DNA of 64,000 bases from positions 40,791-104,790 of the forward strand of contig VDFB02275530.1 in assembly GCA_007258455.2 (NCBI GenBank). Direction: 5' to 3'. The translations under genes were made by a program, and so were the position numbers. This document shows positions 45,773-58,803 of this stretch, piece by piece. How positions within the stretch are numbered: position 1 is the stretch's first letter; every line of letters begins with the position of its first letter. The DNA comes from Sequoia sempervirens (taxonomy: Eukaryota; Streptophyta; Pinopsida; Cupressales; Cupressaceae). Under the pieces are notes generated by a model that was given only the letters and a program-made list of their open reading frames with translations, had not been told where the DNA came from and did no database searches.

Positions 45773-46416
45773 TGCTCCCACCTTAAAGAAATTGCTAAGC
45801 ACCATGTTGTGAGTAATTACTTTAAGGTAGAAAAATGATAGATGTCATGAAATGAAAAGGTCATGAAAGCTTATTTGGAAAGCTCTATGCCAATGATATG
45901 TTTCCTAATAAAGCTACGTCATGATAAAAGGGTTTCCCCCAAATGTAATGCAACAAACAAAATTTGAACACAGAGGGATCCATAGATCCAGGGTCAATAT
46001 ATGTCTTTTCTACAATGATATAATAGAGCTCGAAACTGACATCATTCCCCAAATACTCATAAAACAACAAACACAATGGAGGAATGTCACATAGATAAAA
46101 GAAAAACAAGTTTTTGGGTCAACATGGAAGAGACCTAAATGTATCAACACCTTGCATCGTCCCCAAAAGGAAAAACATGAGACAAAAAGAACAAAGTTTA
46201 TGAAATATAGAAGAATGAAGATACAAATGGAAGAATTTCATGATAGATTCATTTCCTTTGTATCCTTGCACCAAAAAAGCAACAAGGGTCATCCAAATAA
46301 AACTCACAAACACAAAGAAACACCAAGCAAAACATGGAAGATCACATCATGTGCAAGCAAACACAAAAAATACATAAAGAAAACACCAGGAAGGAGCACT
46401 ACACATGTGATCTGAC

Positions 46417-49400
46417 CTAAAGCAAGTCATTTGCATCATAATCTTGCTTATCATATACAGAAGGTAGACAAATAGCCAAAGGGACTACAACAAGTGTCAT
46501 ATTAGGAGTATCTCCAGGTTCAACACGTGGTGGGTCACTCTCATTAGGAGGATCATCACGATTTCCCCCATCTAAATTCATAGACTTTGAAAACAACAAA
46601 TTAAGCTAATTATGCAATTGCTCATCAATTTTAGAAATTTCATCTTCATCATCGAAGTTAATCACAATGGGAGGTTTTATGATAATGTCAATTGTATGTT
46701 CTTGTTCCATTTCTTATTTTGGTTCCATGTCTTTTTTTGGTGAAAGTTGTTATTCTTCTTGATTTTTTTGCCTAGGTGTTTGATTTCAAGGTGTTGTTTT
46801 GTTCTTTTCTTCCAATTGACGAGCGATAGCACAACGTCTATGGGTACGCTTTTTAGTATTTTTGTTTCTTCTTGAACAATTTTCAATTTGTGAAGGTATA
46901 CGAGTGGGTTTCTCAACCATCAGTCTCTTTTCTTCTCTTAGGGGAGGAACTAAAGGGACCACCAAGGTGGGGAAACCATTGTCTCCTTAGGTCTATACAC
47001 TTACTTTTTTTTTGGAGGCACAAATGGAATAATTTAATTGTCTCTTGACATTTTGTATGATATGGGTGGAGGAAATCTAACATAAATACCTTGATTACTT
47101 GGAAGGGCCTTTGCTTCGGGCATGGGTTCATCCACAACTGGTGGGGTAGGAGGAAAAACCATAGACTTATAATTCTCAGGTGGGATATTGGTAAGAGATA
47201 GTTCTTCTATGTGTTTTTCTTTAAAATGTTGGTATGACCTAAAAAATAAAACCTCACGAGGCTTTATAGGTTCCATAGCTTGAGGCCAAAATAAATCCAA
47301 TGAGAAGTTTCCACAAGAGGACAAAGGATTAAACCCACTATGATGCACTGTAAAAATTTGGTTTTCAAATGGGAACTTTATGCACTTGTGCATAACTGAT
47401 GGGATGACATTCATGGGGTGTAGCAATGGACATCCTAACTTCACATAGAATTGGTCTGATGTCGAGATGATGGAGAATGATACATCTATTTTTTTGGGTC
47501 CAAGTTTAAGAGGAAGGGTGATTGAACCTATCGTAGGGCAAGCAAAACCATCATGAATTTTAAACCATGCTTTCAATTGTTTATGAGAGTCTTGATAAAG
47601 TTCATGCACAAAAAATAATTCCTCAGTGATCACATTCTCTACGCACATGGGATTGATGAGTATCCCAATTGTAGGTTTTTCATTAATAAGTCTGATGATA
47701 TAGAGAGGACCACTGGGCGAACGTATGGATACATCAATATGAGTGAAATAAATGTCAAGTAATAAAGTGGTTTGGCCCTTATGAGGTTGAACATCAATGA
47801 GAGTGACCATATCTTGTAGATCATCCTCATCATCACTCTTATCAATATCCTTATTATTCATGTCATCAATTTTATCAACATTCATATCATCATTCTTAAC
47901 ATCACAAGCTTGCACAAAGTTGGATGAATGGTTTGGCACTGGATTGGTGAAAATTTGTAAGTTTTGGCTAGGCGAGGAAACAAAATAATTCCATTGATCA
48001 TTAACACCGCCCAACTAGATGTGATTAGAATCAACGAGGTCTTGCACTTGATGTTTAAGATGCATGCATCATTTTGTATCATGTCCATTTGTGGGATTAT
48101 ATTGACAAAAGGGTTTTGGATTGAAACTTAGAGATACAGGTTTGGTTGTGTCCACAAGTCTAATCGAAGGCAACTAGATTAAGTTCTTATTTAAAAGTTG
48201 CAACATGATCGAATGGAGAGAATTAGGCAGTTGGGTAAATTATCTATCTCTCAGTCTAAATTGGTATGGATTTGAACTTATGGCTACAACTTCTGGTTCA
48301 ATGTGGTTGGTTGTTTGAGGTGTACTTATCTAGATAAATTTCTTATTTTTCTTTTTGAATGGTTGATAGTTGTTTTGAAGTACAAATTCATATTTCTCAG
48401 TAGGATTCAATGAAGATGTTTCTTCATACTGACTAACCAAATTCTAATAATCCCGAAGGGCTATACACAAGTGTATAAAGGATGGACATTTCATCAACAA
48501 GATTTTATCCCTTATTTATGGTTGCAAATTTTCAATGAGCACTCTTTGAACATCCACATCAGGAAGAGTAAGATAGATTTGTGAGTAAAGCAACTAATAG
48601 CACCCTATGAAGTCCGTTACCTTTTCATTTTTCTTTTGTTTGCATCACACTAAATTAGTTAATGTAATTTTAGGACCAATGTTTACTTGGAAATATTGTA
48701 GGAATGCATCAATAAGCTCATTAAATGAGTGGATTGAGTTATTCGGCAATGAACAAAACTATTCCAAAGTAATGTCTTTCAATGACCTAGAAAAAAGTTT
48801 ATCCCATAACTTATCTTCGAAAATGAAGTCACTACACAAGGACGTATATGTTGATATATGATTTCTAGGGTCTCCTTTACCATTATACTTCTTGAATCGA
48901 GGTATCTCTATGTTTTGCGGCATAGGTGTTTTCAAAATTTCAAGTGAATGATATTTTCTTGACATATTGCAATGGTTATCCATTTTGGTTTTGGTTCAAT
49001 GTTGTGATTTTTTGTTGAAGGGTGGTTACATTTATAAAATTTGGTTTATGATGGAATCATTGCTTGACATGTTTTAGGAATGTGATGAATGTGGTGGGAT
49101 TGTATATGTGCTTTGTGGACTACTATGTTGCAAGTTTATGAGGGGGGATGAAATTTGAGGTGTAACATGTGAGGACTCAAAACCATAAGGATTCCCGCAG
49201 AAAGGCCTAAGGTTGGATTTATTCCAATGCTTTGTTTTATTATTGAAGTGACAATTGATTTGTGTATGTGGGAATAAAGGTTATAGATGTGGGGAGGGAG
49301 ATTTGACTTCCTCCTTAACTTTGAGTGTATCCCAAAGCCTGAGCGCAACTAGCCATTATAGGTATGTTAACATCAACTATATGGGATAGGCTACACAAAA

Positions 49401-49733
49401 ACTCTAATCCTTAAGCATCATTAATTAGTTTCCTCAAGTTATCCACTATAGGAACCATTAGGCCAGCTAGATATTCAATGCTCAAATAGTCTTGAAGTTC
49501 CTTTAGATATTTGTCCATTTTTTGAGTTTGTTTCTAGGAACATGGGCAACAACAGTCTCAACATCCGTAAAACTGGTTGATTTTAAGGTTGTCATTGGTA
49601 TGGTATCATTAGGAATAGAGTCCAAAATGGGTTGAGTATTGACAACACTTTTCATGAAAGAGTTGGAAGACTCGGGATCCACAATGGATGTGACAATAGC
49701 ACGAGATGCCATAAGTCTACAACTACGTCTCAC
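46417..49733 (-). pseudogene. Gag-protease polyprotein of the 42348 element
   Basis: 49733, 48983, 48014 and 46916 are all in one frame, so this was a long polyprotein, now with many stops. The capsid part is IEIPRFKKYNGKGDPRNHIS, then FSRSLKDITLE and SFNELIDAFLQYFQV, typical for Tat/Athila/Ogre-type gag. A C/H-bearing segment (GHDTKCMHLKHQVQDLVD) precedes 48014. From 48014 a 326-codon open stretch holds a protease-like GILINPMCVENVITEEL in which the catalytic D-T/S-G is not present. The last piece (46599-46417) is in another frame. No RT follows; the coding part simply ends and 1.4 kb of noncoding DNA leads to the LTR. Confidence 0.7.
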
Positions 49734-50333
49734 TAAAGTATTGGTAATAGGAAACTAGGTTGTGAAGCTCATGTGAGTTTAAAAACACTAAGTGTACCCA
49801 CTATGAACACAAAAATATAAAACATACATAGAAAAATATTTAGAAACTAGAATTAGACAACAAAAGCATATAAAGCACACAGAAAAAAATCTGTGAAAAA
49901 TGTGTTTGAGCCAACAGTAGTAGGAAAAAGCTGCCCTAGGGCTCTCTATCTTGGACAAGGATCTGGAAAATTCAAAATTTGATTATGTATGATATTGCTT
50001 AATACTTCTAGGTGTGTTTGCAAATAGGTCTGAAAGTGAATATTTTTCAAGAATTTGCTTAATTTAAGACAGTGTAACTCAAATGCAAATGTGTAACAAT
50101 GCTTGAACAACAAATGACAATTGTGAATGCAGATATGACCTAATTGACTAAAACTAATCTTATTGCAACCTATGATGCAATATAATATGATTTTTTTTGA
50201 ATTTTTTTCTTTTATGATGCAAAAATGAAACCTTAAGTGAACAATGCAAAACAATGCAATACAAAACTTAGATCTAGAGTAAAATTTCAAATTGTAGAAG
50301 TTTTATGATGTTAAAATGTCACATTCACCAAAA

Positions 50334-50903
50334 TGAAACATCGAAAAAGGGAGGACCTTAAGTTTATGTTAAGAACCTAGGATCACTTTCCATTTTTATA
50401 TAAGATCATTTAGGATGCAAATCAACGAGGTGATTAGATTAACTTTCAACCATGAAGGTGAGCTAACCATACCTGGATCTGCATCTTTTTGTGTGTGTGT
50501 GGGTTTTTGGGAAGTGATTGGAATTGAGTTTCGTTGATTAACCTAATTAAACTATGTGCCCTAATTTAGAAATGCAAGATTCCAACAACTAAGAAATTGT
50601 AACAGAGATTTGCAAGCAAATATGAGAAAGGCAGAGCTTTGTGCACCTGTCCTGTAAATTTGGAGTTAGCTTGAATAGGAGGACATTACCATCATAAGCC
50701 ATCTATATCCTTGTAGATATATTTAAGTTCTATTTTTGCAGTACTCTAATGTTGGATTCGAGCTTCTTGATTCTTCTTACAAATTTATCAGATCATTGTG
50801 AGATAATTCTATAGGTGAGTTTTCGTAGCTTGTCAAGGTGTAGGGTTTTGAATGCAACAATGGAAAAAATAATCTTCAAGCTTCCCTTAATCCTCTCCAA
50901 ACA
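50334..50903 (-). repeat. 5' LTR fragment of the 42348 element
   Basis: Matches 42348-42925 along its whole length, then stops at the junction with the next element's LTR. Confidence 0.75.
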
Positions 50904-50916
50904 CAAAAAAGAAAAG

Positions 50917-50961
<45 letters not shown>

Positions 50962-53900
50962 AAATGAAAACATAAACTATCATGCTATTGCATTTCATTT
51001 ACATAATCATATAAAGAAAATTGTATTGTTACTGTTTAACTGATATCCCAATATCAAAACAAGATAAAATTATTTTTAGCATATAATTGATTAAGCTAAA
51101 TAGAGAACTGTGAGAGAATAGGGTCAAAGAACCTCATCTAATTCTTACTGTCTTCCAATCCTTGGCATGCCACCTACAAGAGGGAGAGAATCATCTAGGT
51201 GCTTTACCTCCAACCTTGGACTTAAGTGGTCCCCTGTTCACCTTCCTGACTGGAAGTGGCTCTACCCTTCAACGAAAGGTTTGTTGGGAACCCTCTTAGT
51301 TTTCCATTTGAGCCCTGGTGTTGTGTCCTACTCAACTAACATTGTCGTACTACCATGGATACCTCCAACCAAGCACGACAACTCTAGCTAGCTAAGCAAT
51401 TGAGTCAAGTTGAATTGACAAGTGCAATCAATGGTTCTTGCACTTATTATGGCCATAGTTTATGTATAATTGTACAAATGCTTCTAAAGTGTAGTCGTGG
51501 TTCACCCACGCTTCTTGACTTGGAAAATGCTACTGACCTAGAGCATACCAGAGCTACCTACTCTGCCCCACACATAAACACAAAAGAAATAGTTCATTGG
51601 GTTTGGACTCCTTCAAAACCCTTATGGAAATAGACAAGGATAAATTTTCAAACTAGGGCACACTTACCCCTTTAAGATTCATTTTCATGTATACCCGAAA
51701 TATGAGGCATGAGCCTCAAATATTGGCTTCGGCCTCTAGTTCATGTTTATATTAACACTTTAGGATTCTTTCCTGTATAACTTAACCTGAATGGACAAAC
51801 TTCAAAAGGATAGCTCTTTACTGAAGAATCCTTACCGAAGATTTAGGACTCAAGAAAACATTAGTAGGGTTTGAACCTTAGTTTTGACAACTCAGTTTTT
51901 GGAATAAAGACTTTCTAGAACTCATAAAGGTTGAGCATTTAAATAGAATTTACTTTTAAATGTGACAACCTTGCCACCTTGCACCACTGTGCTCCATACT
52001 GGTTCTTATCACAGTTTGAGAAACATTTTATCCTTAATAGATTTTAAAACAAGCACATCTACCAACCTTACCTAGGTCAATTCGTACAAGCTTTCTAAGC
52101 ACTTTATAGCTCTAGCAAAAGCACGACCTCAAGGCTCTTTCTTCTAGATAAAAGAACAAAACAACTATCGATTAATAGATTTAGCAACTATTATGACTCT
52201 TCTAAAAAACAAGATCCTCTTCAAGAGGAATTTAAACATGTATCAAATAACAATGGAGCATCAACTTTGGTTTCCTCCTTTCAAATTCATAAAATCAAAT
52301 AACAAAACTAACTTTATTAGATAGCATAAGCTTTAGCTTTTGCAACAAGTTTCTAGCTTCAACTCATTTAAGCCTCTAATTACCATTTTCAAACAATTCA
52401 AAAAATAGAAAAGACCAAAAAGATAGACAACATGCTTTATATTTAGCTCTTAAAAGCTTCTAACCACCAACTTGCAACATTTCAAGTGGTGGTAAAATAA
52501 CAATGAAAATGAATGATTACATGCATAATATACAACTCTTAAAAGCCTCTAAGTCGTTGCTCTTAATCACAAAAAATGGTAAATGAATATAATTGAGAGA
52601 TTACATGCCTTCTACAAATTGGGTGGGCGAGTGTCACTGAATAATTAGTTGTGGTTGACCCAAACAACACTATAATACCGGTTTCACTTTTCAACTAACA
52701 ACTCCAACTATAGTAGCCTCTTCTCCTTCAGCTAAAGAAATAATGTTACAATTCCAAGCATTCACGTTGCTATCACAATTCCAAGCATTCACAATTCCAA
52801 GCATTCACGTTGCTCAACCATGTCAACCAGCTAAGAGTGTAAAAGCTCAGCAATAATGTTACACAACAAAAGGAAAATAATAATGTTCCAGCTGATAAAG
52901 ACAAGCTGATTAAATATTATAAATAACCCCCGTTAATCTAGCATCAATATTCATATATATCCTTGCCTTGACCAAGAGCGAGGAATGCAAAATATGTAGC
53001 AAAAATTAGAAGCTAAGCCTAACCGCTAAGGTTATGTGGGAATATTTTTATTAATAGCAAGATAAATGACCATTTATCGATTTCCTTAATCGATCTTACC
53101 TTAAGAAAGGAGATGAATACATATTATCCCAAAATCCACTGAATATTGCCTTTATACATTGGCTTATCCCCACCGCCCATAGGTGGTTTAAAAAGAAAAC
53201 AATATAAAGATTTGATAACCCTTTAGTAAGCATAAATAATACAAGCAAAAATTTGATGGTCAAAATCAGTTTTTGGCCTTTTAACATATGAATTTAGTTA
53301 GCATTTTTATGCATTGAGCACTCTAACTTTCAATTGGCTTGTAAGCCAATTTTATTAACACAAATAAGTCAGTGATAACTTGCAACCATATGACTTAGTT
53401 ACTAGTAGCTACGACATTATAAATTGTGTCATCTTGGCATTATTGCCAAGGATAAAATATCATGCCACTACGTTAACAAGATAGTGTGAGTAAATATATA
53501 AATATATGTACATGCATGCACGTGTTCATTTATGCGCACATAAACATACATGCATGTTTGCAAACGTAACAGTTCTATCTACACACATGCACATGCATCC
53601 ATGTATGCATACACAAACTCGTGTATGCATAGGTTAGCTTCCCACCCAACTACATATGCTTATATACGCATTCACTTAGACTTAAACTTATGATGGAAAG
53701 AGAAACACATAAAAAGAACACAAACCCTAATATGCCTTTTATCAAAAAGCAAAAAACAAGATAAACTAACCCTAAAAGGCTTACTTCAAGCATCCCAAGA
53801 CTTGACTAATACCTAATAGGGTTGATAGTTATTCAAACCTAACTTTGGCACAAATGGAAAACCACATTCTTCCCTACTTCACCTCTCTCCCAAATGATAC

Positions 53901-54217
53901 TCCCCCATAGTCGAACTGGAGGCACTTGGTTCAACCTACATCATCACTCAGAAAACAAGGGTAATTAGCCTAATAAAAATATAGTTACATCATCATATTA
54001 CATTCATTCTATCATCTACTTAATCAATAAGAAATGAATTGCATAAGCATTATTTCTTTTTCATGGAAACAAAGCATCCATAGTTTAACCAAAAACCGAA
54101 ACAAAACATTGCATAATTTTCATCATAGCATCATTGATTTTTAGAGTTTATAATATTTCATTGCAAATTTTACTGAAAGTAAAAGTAGTCTTTTGAAAAC
54201 TAGGGTGGGATGTAACA
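50904..54217 (-). repeat. 3' LTR of the chromovirus-like element
   Basis: Colinear with 59600-64000 except that it lacks about 300 bp found at 61420-61715 and has no Helitron-like insert. Inner end GGATGTAACA at 54217. It begins at a (TA)19 tract (50920-50957) that the other LTR has as a T run. The frame 51167-51391 recurs at 59838-60059 as a shadow in both LTRs. Confidence 0.9.
50920..50957. repeat. (TA)n microsatellite
   Basis: About 19 uninterrupted TA units near the truncated LTR end. Confidence 0.95.
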
Positions 54218-54232
54218 TCTCCTCCCCCTTAA
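54218..54232 (-). other. Polypurine tract of the chromovirus-like element
   Basis: On minus AAGGGGGAGGAGA lies directly before the LTR start TGTTACATCC. Confidence 0.8.
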
Positions 54233-54269
54233 GCATCATCGTCCTTGAAGATGAGTAGTTTCAAACATA

Positions 54270-54640
54270 AACAAAAAGTAAAGTATTTATAGAACATTCT
54301 CATAATCTCTTAAGAGATGTGGAAATCTTTGTTTAATGTCTTAGTAGTCTTTGTAGGTAGAACTATCTTCAACATATTGGTCCCATTGGACCTCTCACTG
54401 GAACACATCTTTGTTATGTAGGCAAATCCTATGCATTTTGAGTACCCTGAGTGGTTCGATAGTGACCACTCTTGGATCTTGAACCTGTAGTACATTCCAA
54501 TCAATTACATGATTATTACTAGGTATATATATTTTTAGATATGATACGTGAAATACATTGTGCATCCTATCAAGCGTTGGTGGTAGAGAAATATGGTAGG
54601 TGATTGGGTTGACTTCCTCAAGAACCTCAAATAGTCAAAC
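54270..54640 (-). pseudogene. Chromodomain-like C-terminus of the Gypsy pol
   Basis: After LPPTLDRMHNVFHVSYLK (the usual Gypsy pol 'HxVFHVSxLR' linker) comes EVQWDQYVEDSSTYKDY and DIKQRFPHLL, matching the chromodomain pattern VxWxxxxxxxATWE-D-IxxxFP. Chromodomains steer integration to marked chromatin. The usual tryptophan of the aromatic cage reads tyrosine here. Two stops interrupt it. Confidence 0.65.
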
Positions 54641-55732
54641 ATAGGAAGGAGCTAGCTTTGATGACTTTCCAAACCTAATTGCACTTTTCAGTGGATTCAC
54701 TCTCAACAAAACCTTTTCCCTCACTATGAAATATCTGGGTACTTGTTTAGTATCGACGTAACTCTTTTTCCTATCATTGGATTTTGCTAGTCTCTTTTTG
54801 ATCATCCTGATTTGTTCTTCCATTTTTGAAAGCATTTATCGACCAAGGCTAATCCTATCTTCTAGCTTATCCTAGATTATAGGAGTTTTGAAATTTCTCC
54901 CATATAATGGTTCAAATGGATCCATTTCGATCATTGAATGATATGAGTCATTATAGGCAAATTCCACAAGCGGAAGGTAATCCTCCCACTTGTATTGTTG
55001 ATCCATACAATATACCTTCAAAAGGTCTTCTAAAACTTGATTCATCCTTTTTTTCTGACCATCTGTCTTAGGGTGGTATGAAAAACTTATGTTTAATTGG
55101 GTCTCAAGGGAGGTGAAAAGAGTTTTCCAAAATCTGGAGGTCATCCTTGCATCCATATCTGAGATAATCTTCTCAGGAACACCATACAATTTGAAAACCT
55201 CCTGAACAAATTTGCGGGCTATGATGGGTGCCCCATCAATCAAATTTCCTAGAATAAATTGTATCACCTTAGTCAATTTATCCACCACCACTAGAATTGT
55301 ATTATGCCTATTTTTGGACATAGGAAGTCCTTGTTTGAAATCCATACTGATTACTCTCCATTTCCATTCAAGTATTTCGTGTGGGTATAGAAGTCCTATA
55401 AGGTGTTGATGTTCAAATTTCACCCTCTAGAATTCCAGACATTTTGCCACATATCTAGCGACATCCCTTTTCATTTCATTCCAAAAGTACAATGGATTGA
55501 TATTAGCCAAAAGCTTTGTCACCCCAAGACATCCCAAATATGGTGTGGCATGAGTTTCTCTTAAAATTGTGTTCCTTAACTCACCCGAGTCAAGAATGTA
55601 CATTCTTCCCATATACCAAAGTAGACCATCTGAGTCAAATTGAAACCCATCATATCTAGGGTCTTGAGGATTATCCAACAGGGCTTGTTTGAATTTTTTG
55701 TAGTATTCTTCCCCACTGGACTGTTGTAGCAC
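54635..55732 (-). pseudogene. Gypsy integrase
   Basis: The zinc-binding head HATPYLGCLGVTKLL...YVAKC has the second histidine replaced by cysteine. The core keeps two acidic catalytic residues (ISMDFKQGLP and IISDMDARM). The third, normally in DGQTERVNQ, reads DGQKKRMNQ, so glutamate has become lysine. VEFAYNDSYHSMIEMDPFEP and LYGRNFKTP are standard Gypsy integrase text. Stops at about 55427, 54872 and 54635. Integrase would insert the cDNA into the genome; this copy could not. Confidence 0.9.
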
Positions 55733-55739
55733 TTGACTA

Positions 55740-56230
55740 TGAAAACTAGTTCACACCGACAACAAGGAAGAAATATACCTCCTTCTACTAAGAGAATTTG
55801 CTAGTTGGTTCTCTTTCCCTTTCATATAATTAATTTTAAAGTCATAATCAGGTATTAACTCATGCCATCTTCTTTGCCAAGTGTTTAGATTAGGTTGTGT
55901 AAATAAATGACGCAAACCTTGGTGATCAAACCTTAATTCAAAGGGTTTACCCAATAAATAATGCTACCACATCTGCAATGCATGCACAATTGTTGCTAAT
56001 TCTAGGTCATGAGGTGCATAATTTTGCTCGTAGTTCTTTAGTTTCCTAGACTCATAGGCTATCACTTGCCCATCTTGCATGAGTACACCTCCTAATCCTT
56101 CTCCTGAAGCATCATTGGTGACTACAAAATGTCCCTCAGGATCGATCATTTTTAGAATTGGTGCCATAGTCATTTTCTCTTTCAATATATCAAAAGCCTC
56201 CTGACATTTCTCCATCCATTTGAATCTCAT
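55740..56230 (-). pseudogene. Gypsy RNase H
   Basis: In frame with integrase. [16 protein letters not shown] leads to [17 protein letters not shown] (catalytic D), [25 protein letters not shown] (E), then FELRFDHQGLRHLF (D) and WHELIPDYDFKINYMKGKEN. All RT_RNaseH landmarks are present. A stop sits at about 55964. It degrades the RNA template during cDNA synthesis. Confidence 0.9.
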
Positions 56231-56239
56231 CCCCTTTTT

Positions 56240-57252
56240 CTAAAGTGAGGTAATAAGACATGCAATTCTAGAGAAATTTGCAACGAACCTCCTGTAATAC
56301 CCTGCCAGACCCATGAAACTGCGAACTTCTTGCATCTTTTTCGGCTCTGGCCATTCCAAGACTACCTTTATTTTAGTTGAATCTACCATGATCCCTTATG
56401 CAGAGATGATGTGCCCTAGGTATTGTACTTCCTTCTAGAAAAATGAGCACTTGGATAACTTTCCATATAAATTATTCTCTCTCAAACGCTACAGTACAAA
56501 TTGTAAGTGCTAGAGATGCTCTTCCTCGCTTTTCGAGTATATCAAGATATCATCAAGAAAGACGAGCACAAATTTGTCTAGGCAATCTCAGAATACACTA
56601 TTCATTATATTCATGAACGTTGTTGGCACATTCGTTAGACCAAATGGTAACACTATAAACTCATAGTGCCCATACCTTGTTCTAAAAGTGGTTTTATGAA
56701 CTTCTTCATCCTATAGTCTCAATTGATGGTATCCTAATCACAAATCAATCTTAGAGAATACCGCCGCCCCTCACATTTGATCGAAGAGATCATCTATTTA
56801 TTTTTTATTATGGCATTATTGAGCACTTGGTAATAGATTCACAACCTTAGAGTGCCATCCTTCTTGACAAAGATTATCGGTGCTCCCCAAGGTGAGACAC
56901 TAGGTCATATTAAACCTTTATCCAAAAGTTCCTACAATTGCTCTTTTAGTTCCATTAATTCAGTAGTAGTCATCTGATATTGAACTTTGGATATTGGCTT
57001 TGATCCAGGTATGATATCAATGGAAAAATCAAATTCCCTTTTGGGAGGTAGTCCGGGTAATTTATCAAGGAAAAAATCTGCAAAATCCTGAAGGTAAGGA
57101 TATTTATCCAATTTTGAACCCTTCTTTTTTGAAACTCCCTCAACCCCCTTTTCTGGTGTTTTCTGAGATTCATAAAACATTAGGTCATCAAAGAAAATAA
57201 TTTCTTGGTTCTCCCTTGGATCCTCTAATTCTTCCATTTTAACTGCAAACAT
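56240..57252 (-). pseudogene. Gypsy reverse transcriptase, heavily decayed
   Basis: DKLPGLPPKREFDFSIDIIP and GSKPISKVQYQM open the domain. SVSPWGAPIIFVKKDGTLRL follows a stop. The catalytic loop reads LVFLDDILIYSKSEE (near 56572-56527), keeping both aspartates. Many stops and frame changes lie between 56900 and 56250. This enzyme copied element RNA into DNA. Confidence 0.85.
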
Positions 57253-57760
57253 TTGGCAACCCCTTCATTTGGCTCTCTTAAGTTGTATTGTAGAAATTTG
57301 CCTTAACTTGACCATTCTTGCAGTTCATTGAATGAGCACTTTATTCCCTAAGTCATCTAAGCATTCGACTGTTTAGTGAAATAATCCACTTTTTCTCTGT
57401 GTTTCCATAGCTATTTTATCCCTAATATGACATCATAGGATCCTAGGGGAGCCACGTAGAGGTTAACTTTTATCAAAAAATTAGGAAGTCTACCCTAGCT
57501 TCGAACATACACTACTCTACTTGAGCCCTTGGCTGATTTGCATATTTGACTGACCATGAGTTTTGCATAAATCCAACCTTTCTATAATTTTTACTTAATA
57601 CTTTAAGCGATACAAAGTATTCTATTGCTCCAATATTGATTAAAATAGAAATAGGTGTGCCAAACAACATATCTATGGTCTTGATAGGGGTTATTTGATA
57701 CTCTACTTGTCTATTATCCAGTACAGTGTGGATTCGCTGTTGAAACATGGCTTCCTAAGA
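57253..57760 (-). pseudogene. Gypsy aspartic protease
   Basis: MLFGTPISILINIGAIEYFV is the protease active-site region, where family members have L-I-D-S/T-G-A. Here the aspartate is asparagine (a G-to-A change). SYDVILGIK is the second conserved block. It would cut the Gag-Pol polyprotein. Stops follow at about 57512. Confidence 0.75.
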
Positions 57761-58803
57761 AGGTAGAGGATTTCCTCAAGGTGGAGGACCTGATGTGTTG
57801 GTGGGGCACCAATTTGCATAATGTTCCCCGCCACAAGTAAAGCAACCCCCAGGCGGCCCTCACCTCTTAGCAAGTTTTTTGGAAGCTTCTTGATTCCTTT
57901 TACTATTATTGTTTTGATTGCCTCCATTCCTCTTGTCCCTATGACCTTCACCCTTATTCTCATGGTGACCCTTGTCCCCTTTTCACTAAAAATATGATTT
58001 CTCTCCGTTCTTATTGAAGGGATAGGAAGACTGAGTCCAATTGTACTTCTTTTGGTTTTTCTCCCTATAAGATGCCAAGGATTTAAGTCTTTGTTCCTGC
58101 TTAATTGATTTCTTGTAAACTTGGTGCATTATGGTGGGACCATGTATATCTACCTCTCCACCTATCTAGGCATTTAGCCCCATGATGAAATTCTTGATAC
58201 GAAATCTCTCATCTGCTTGATGTTGGGTTACATACTTAAGGAGATGAGCAAACTTTTCCCATAATTGATTAAATGTTAGGTCCCCTTGTTTTAGGTTGTG
58301 GAAATCCATCATTTTCTAGTCATAAAATAGTTGGGGTAACCACCTTTGTCTGAAGATGGCAAAAAATTCTCCCATGTTAACCTTTTTTCATTTATGCCCA
58401 ATTCCATTTTCTTATTCGTCCACCAAGTGGGCGCTTCCCCAGCCAGTTGAAAGGCTCCCCACACTACTTTTGTAACTTCGGATTAATTGTGAATCTCAAA
58501 TTATTTCTCCATCTCAACCAACCAAGCCTTAACAGCATCACCAGAGTCTGATCCGCCAAACTTTGGTGGGGTTACTTTCTTCATATCTCTGGATAATTTT
58601 CGATCCAACTGCTCTCTATCCATTTCATGCAATTCGAACCCTGAGTGTGTGTCTTCCTACTCACTCTAATTGGTACACACATAGTGAATTCTTGTGTCGC
58701 CTTCTAAAGTTGGCTCTTTACTAGCCCTTTCCCTCTCAAGGTGGTCTACTATATCCCTCGTCTCCTACAAGAGAGCTAGGATCTAATCTAATTTGGCTTC
58801 CAT
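57761..58803 (-). pseudogene. Gypsy gag with CCHC zinc knuckle
   Basis: From about 58803 (MEAKLD). The capsid core FGGSDSGDAVKAWLVEMEK, WGAFQLAGEAPTWW and LTWENF is clear, and the nucleocapsid knuckle CFTCGGEHYANWC (57845-57806) is intact. The frame is broken by many TAG/TAA codons. It packages element RNA. The frame at 57703-57963 is a shadow. Confidence 0.85.

Larger units (their letters stand above)
42348..50903 (-). mobile_element. Second pol-less Gypsy element, right LTR truncated
   Basis: 42348-42925 and 50334-50903 are diverged direct repeats beginning TGAAACATCGAAAA. Between them one minus-strand frame encodes gag and a protease-like stretch. A PPT-like AAAGTGGGGG lies at about 45022-45031 beside the left LTR. 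A PBS-like TTTTGGTGAATGTGACA (50333 downward) lies beside the right one. No RT or integrase was found. The right LTR ends abruptly at 50903, against the truncated LTR of the next element. Insertion was into the plus-strand gag at 42347. Confidence 0.7.

Noticed and set aside
51167..51391. Frame resembling 59838-60059
   Set aside because: Recurs only because both are LTR copies of one element.
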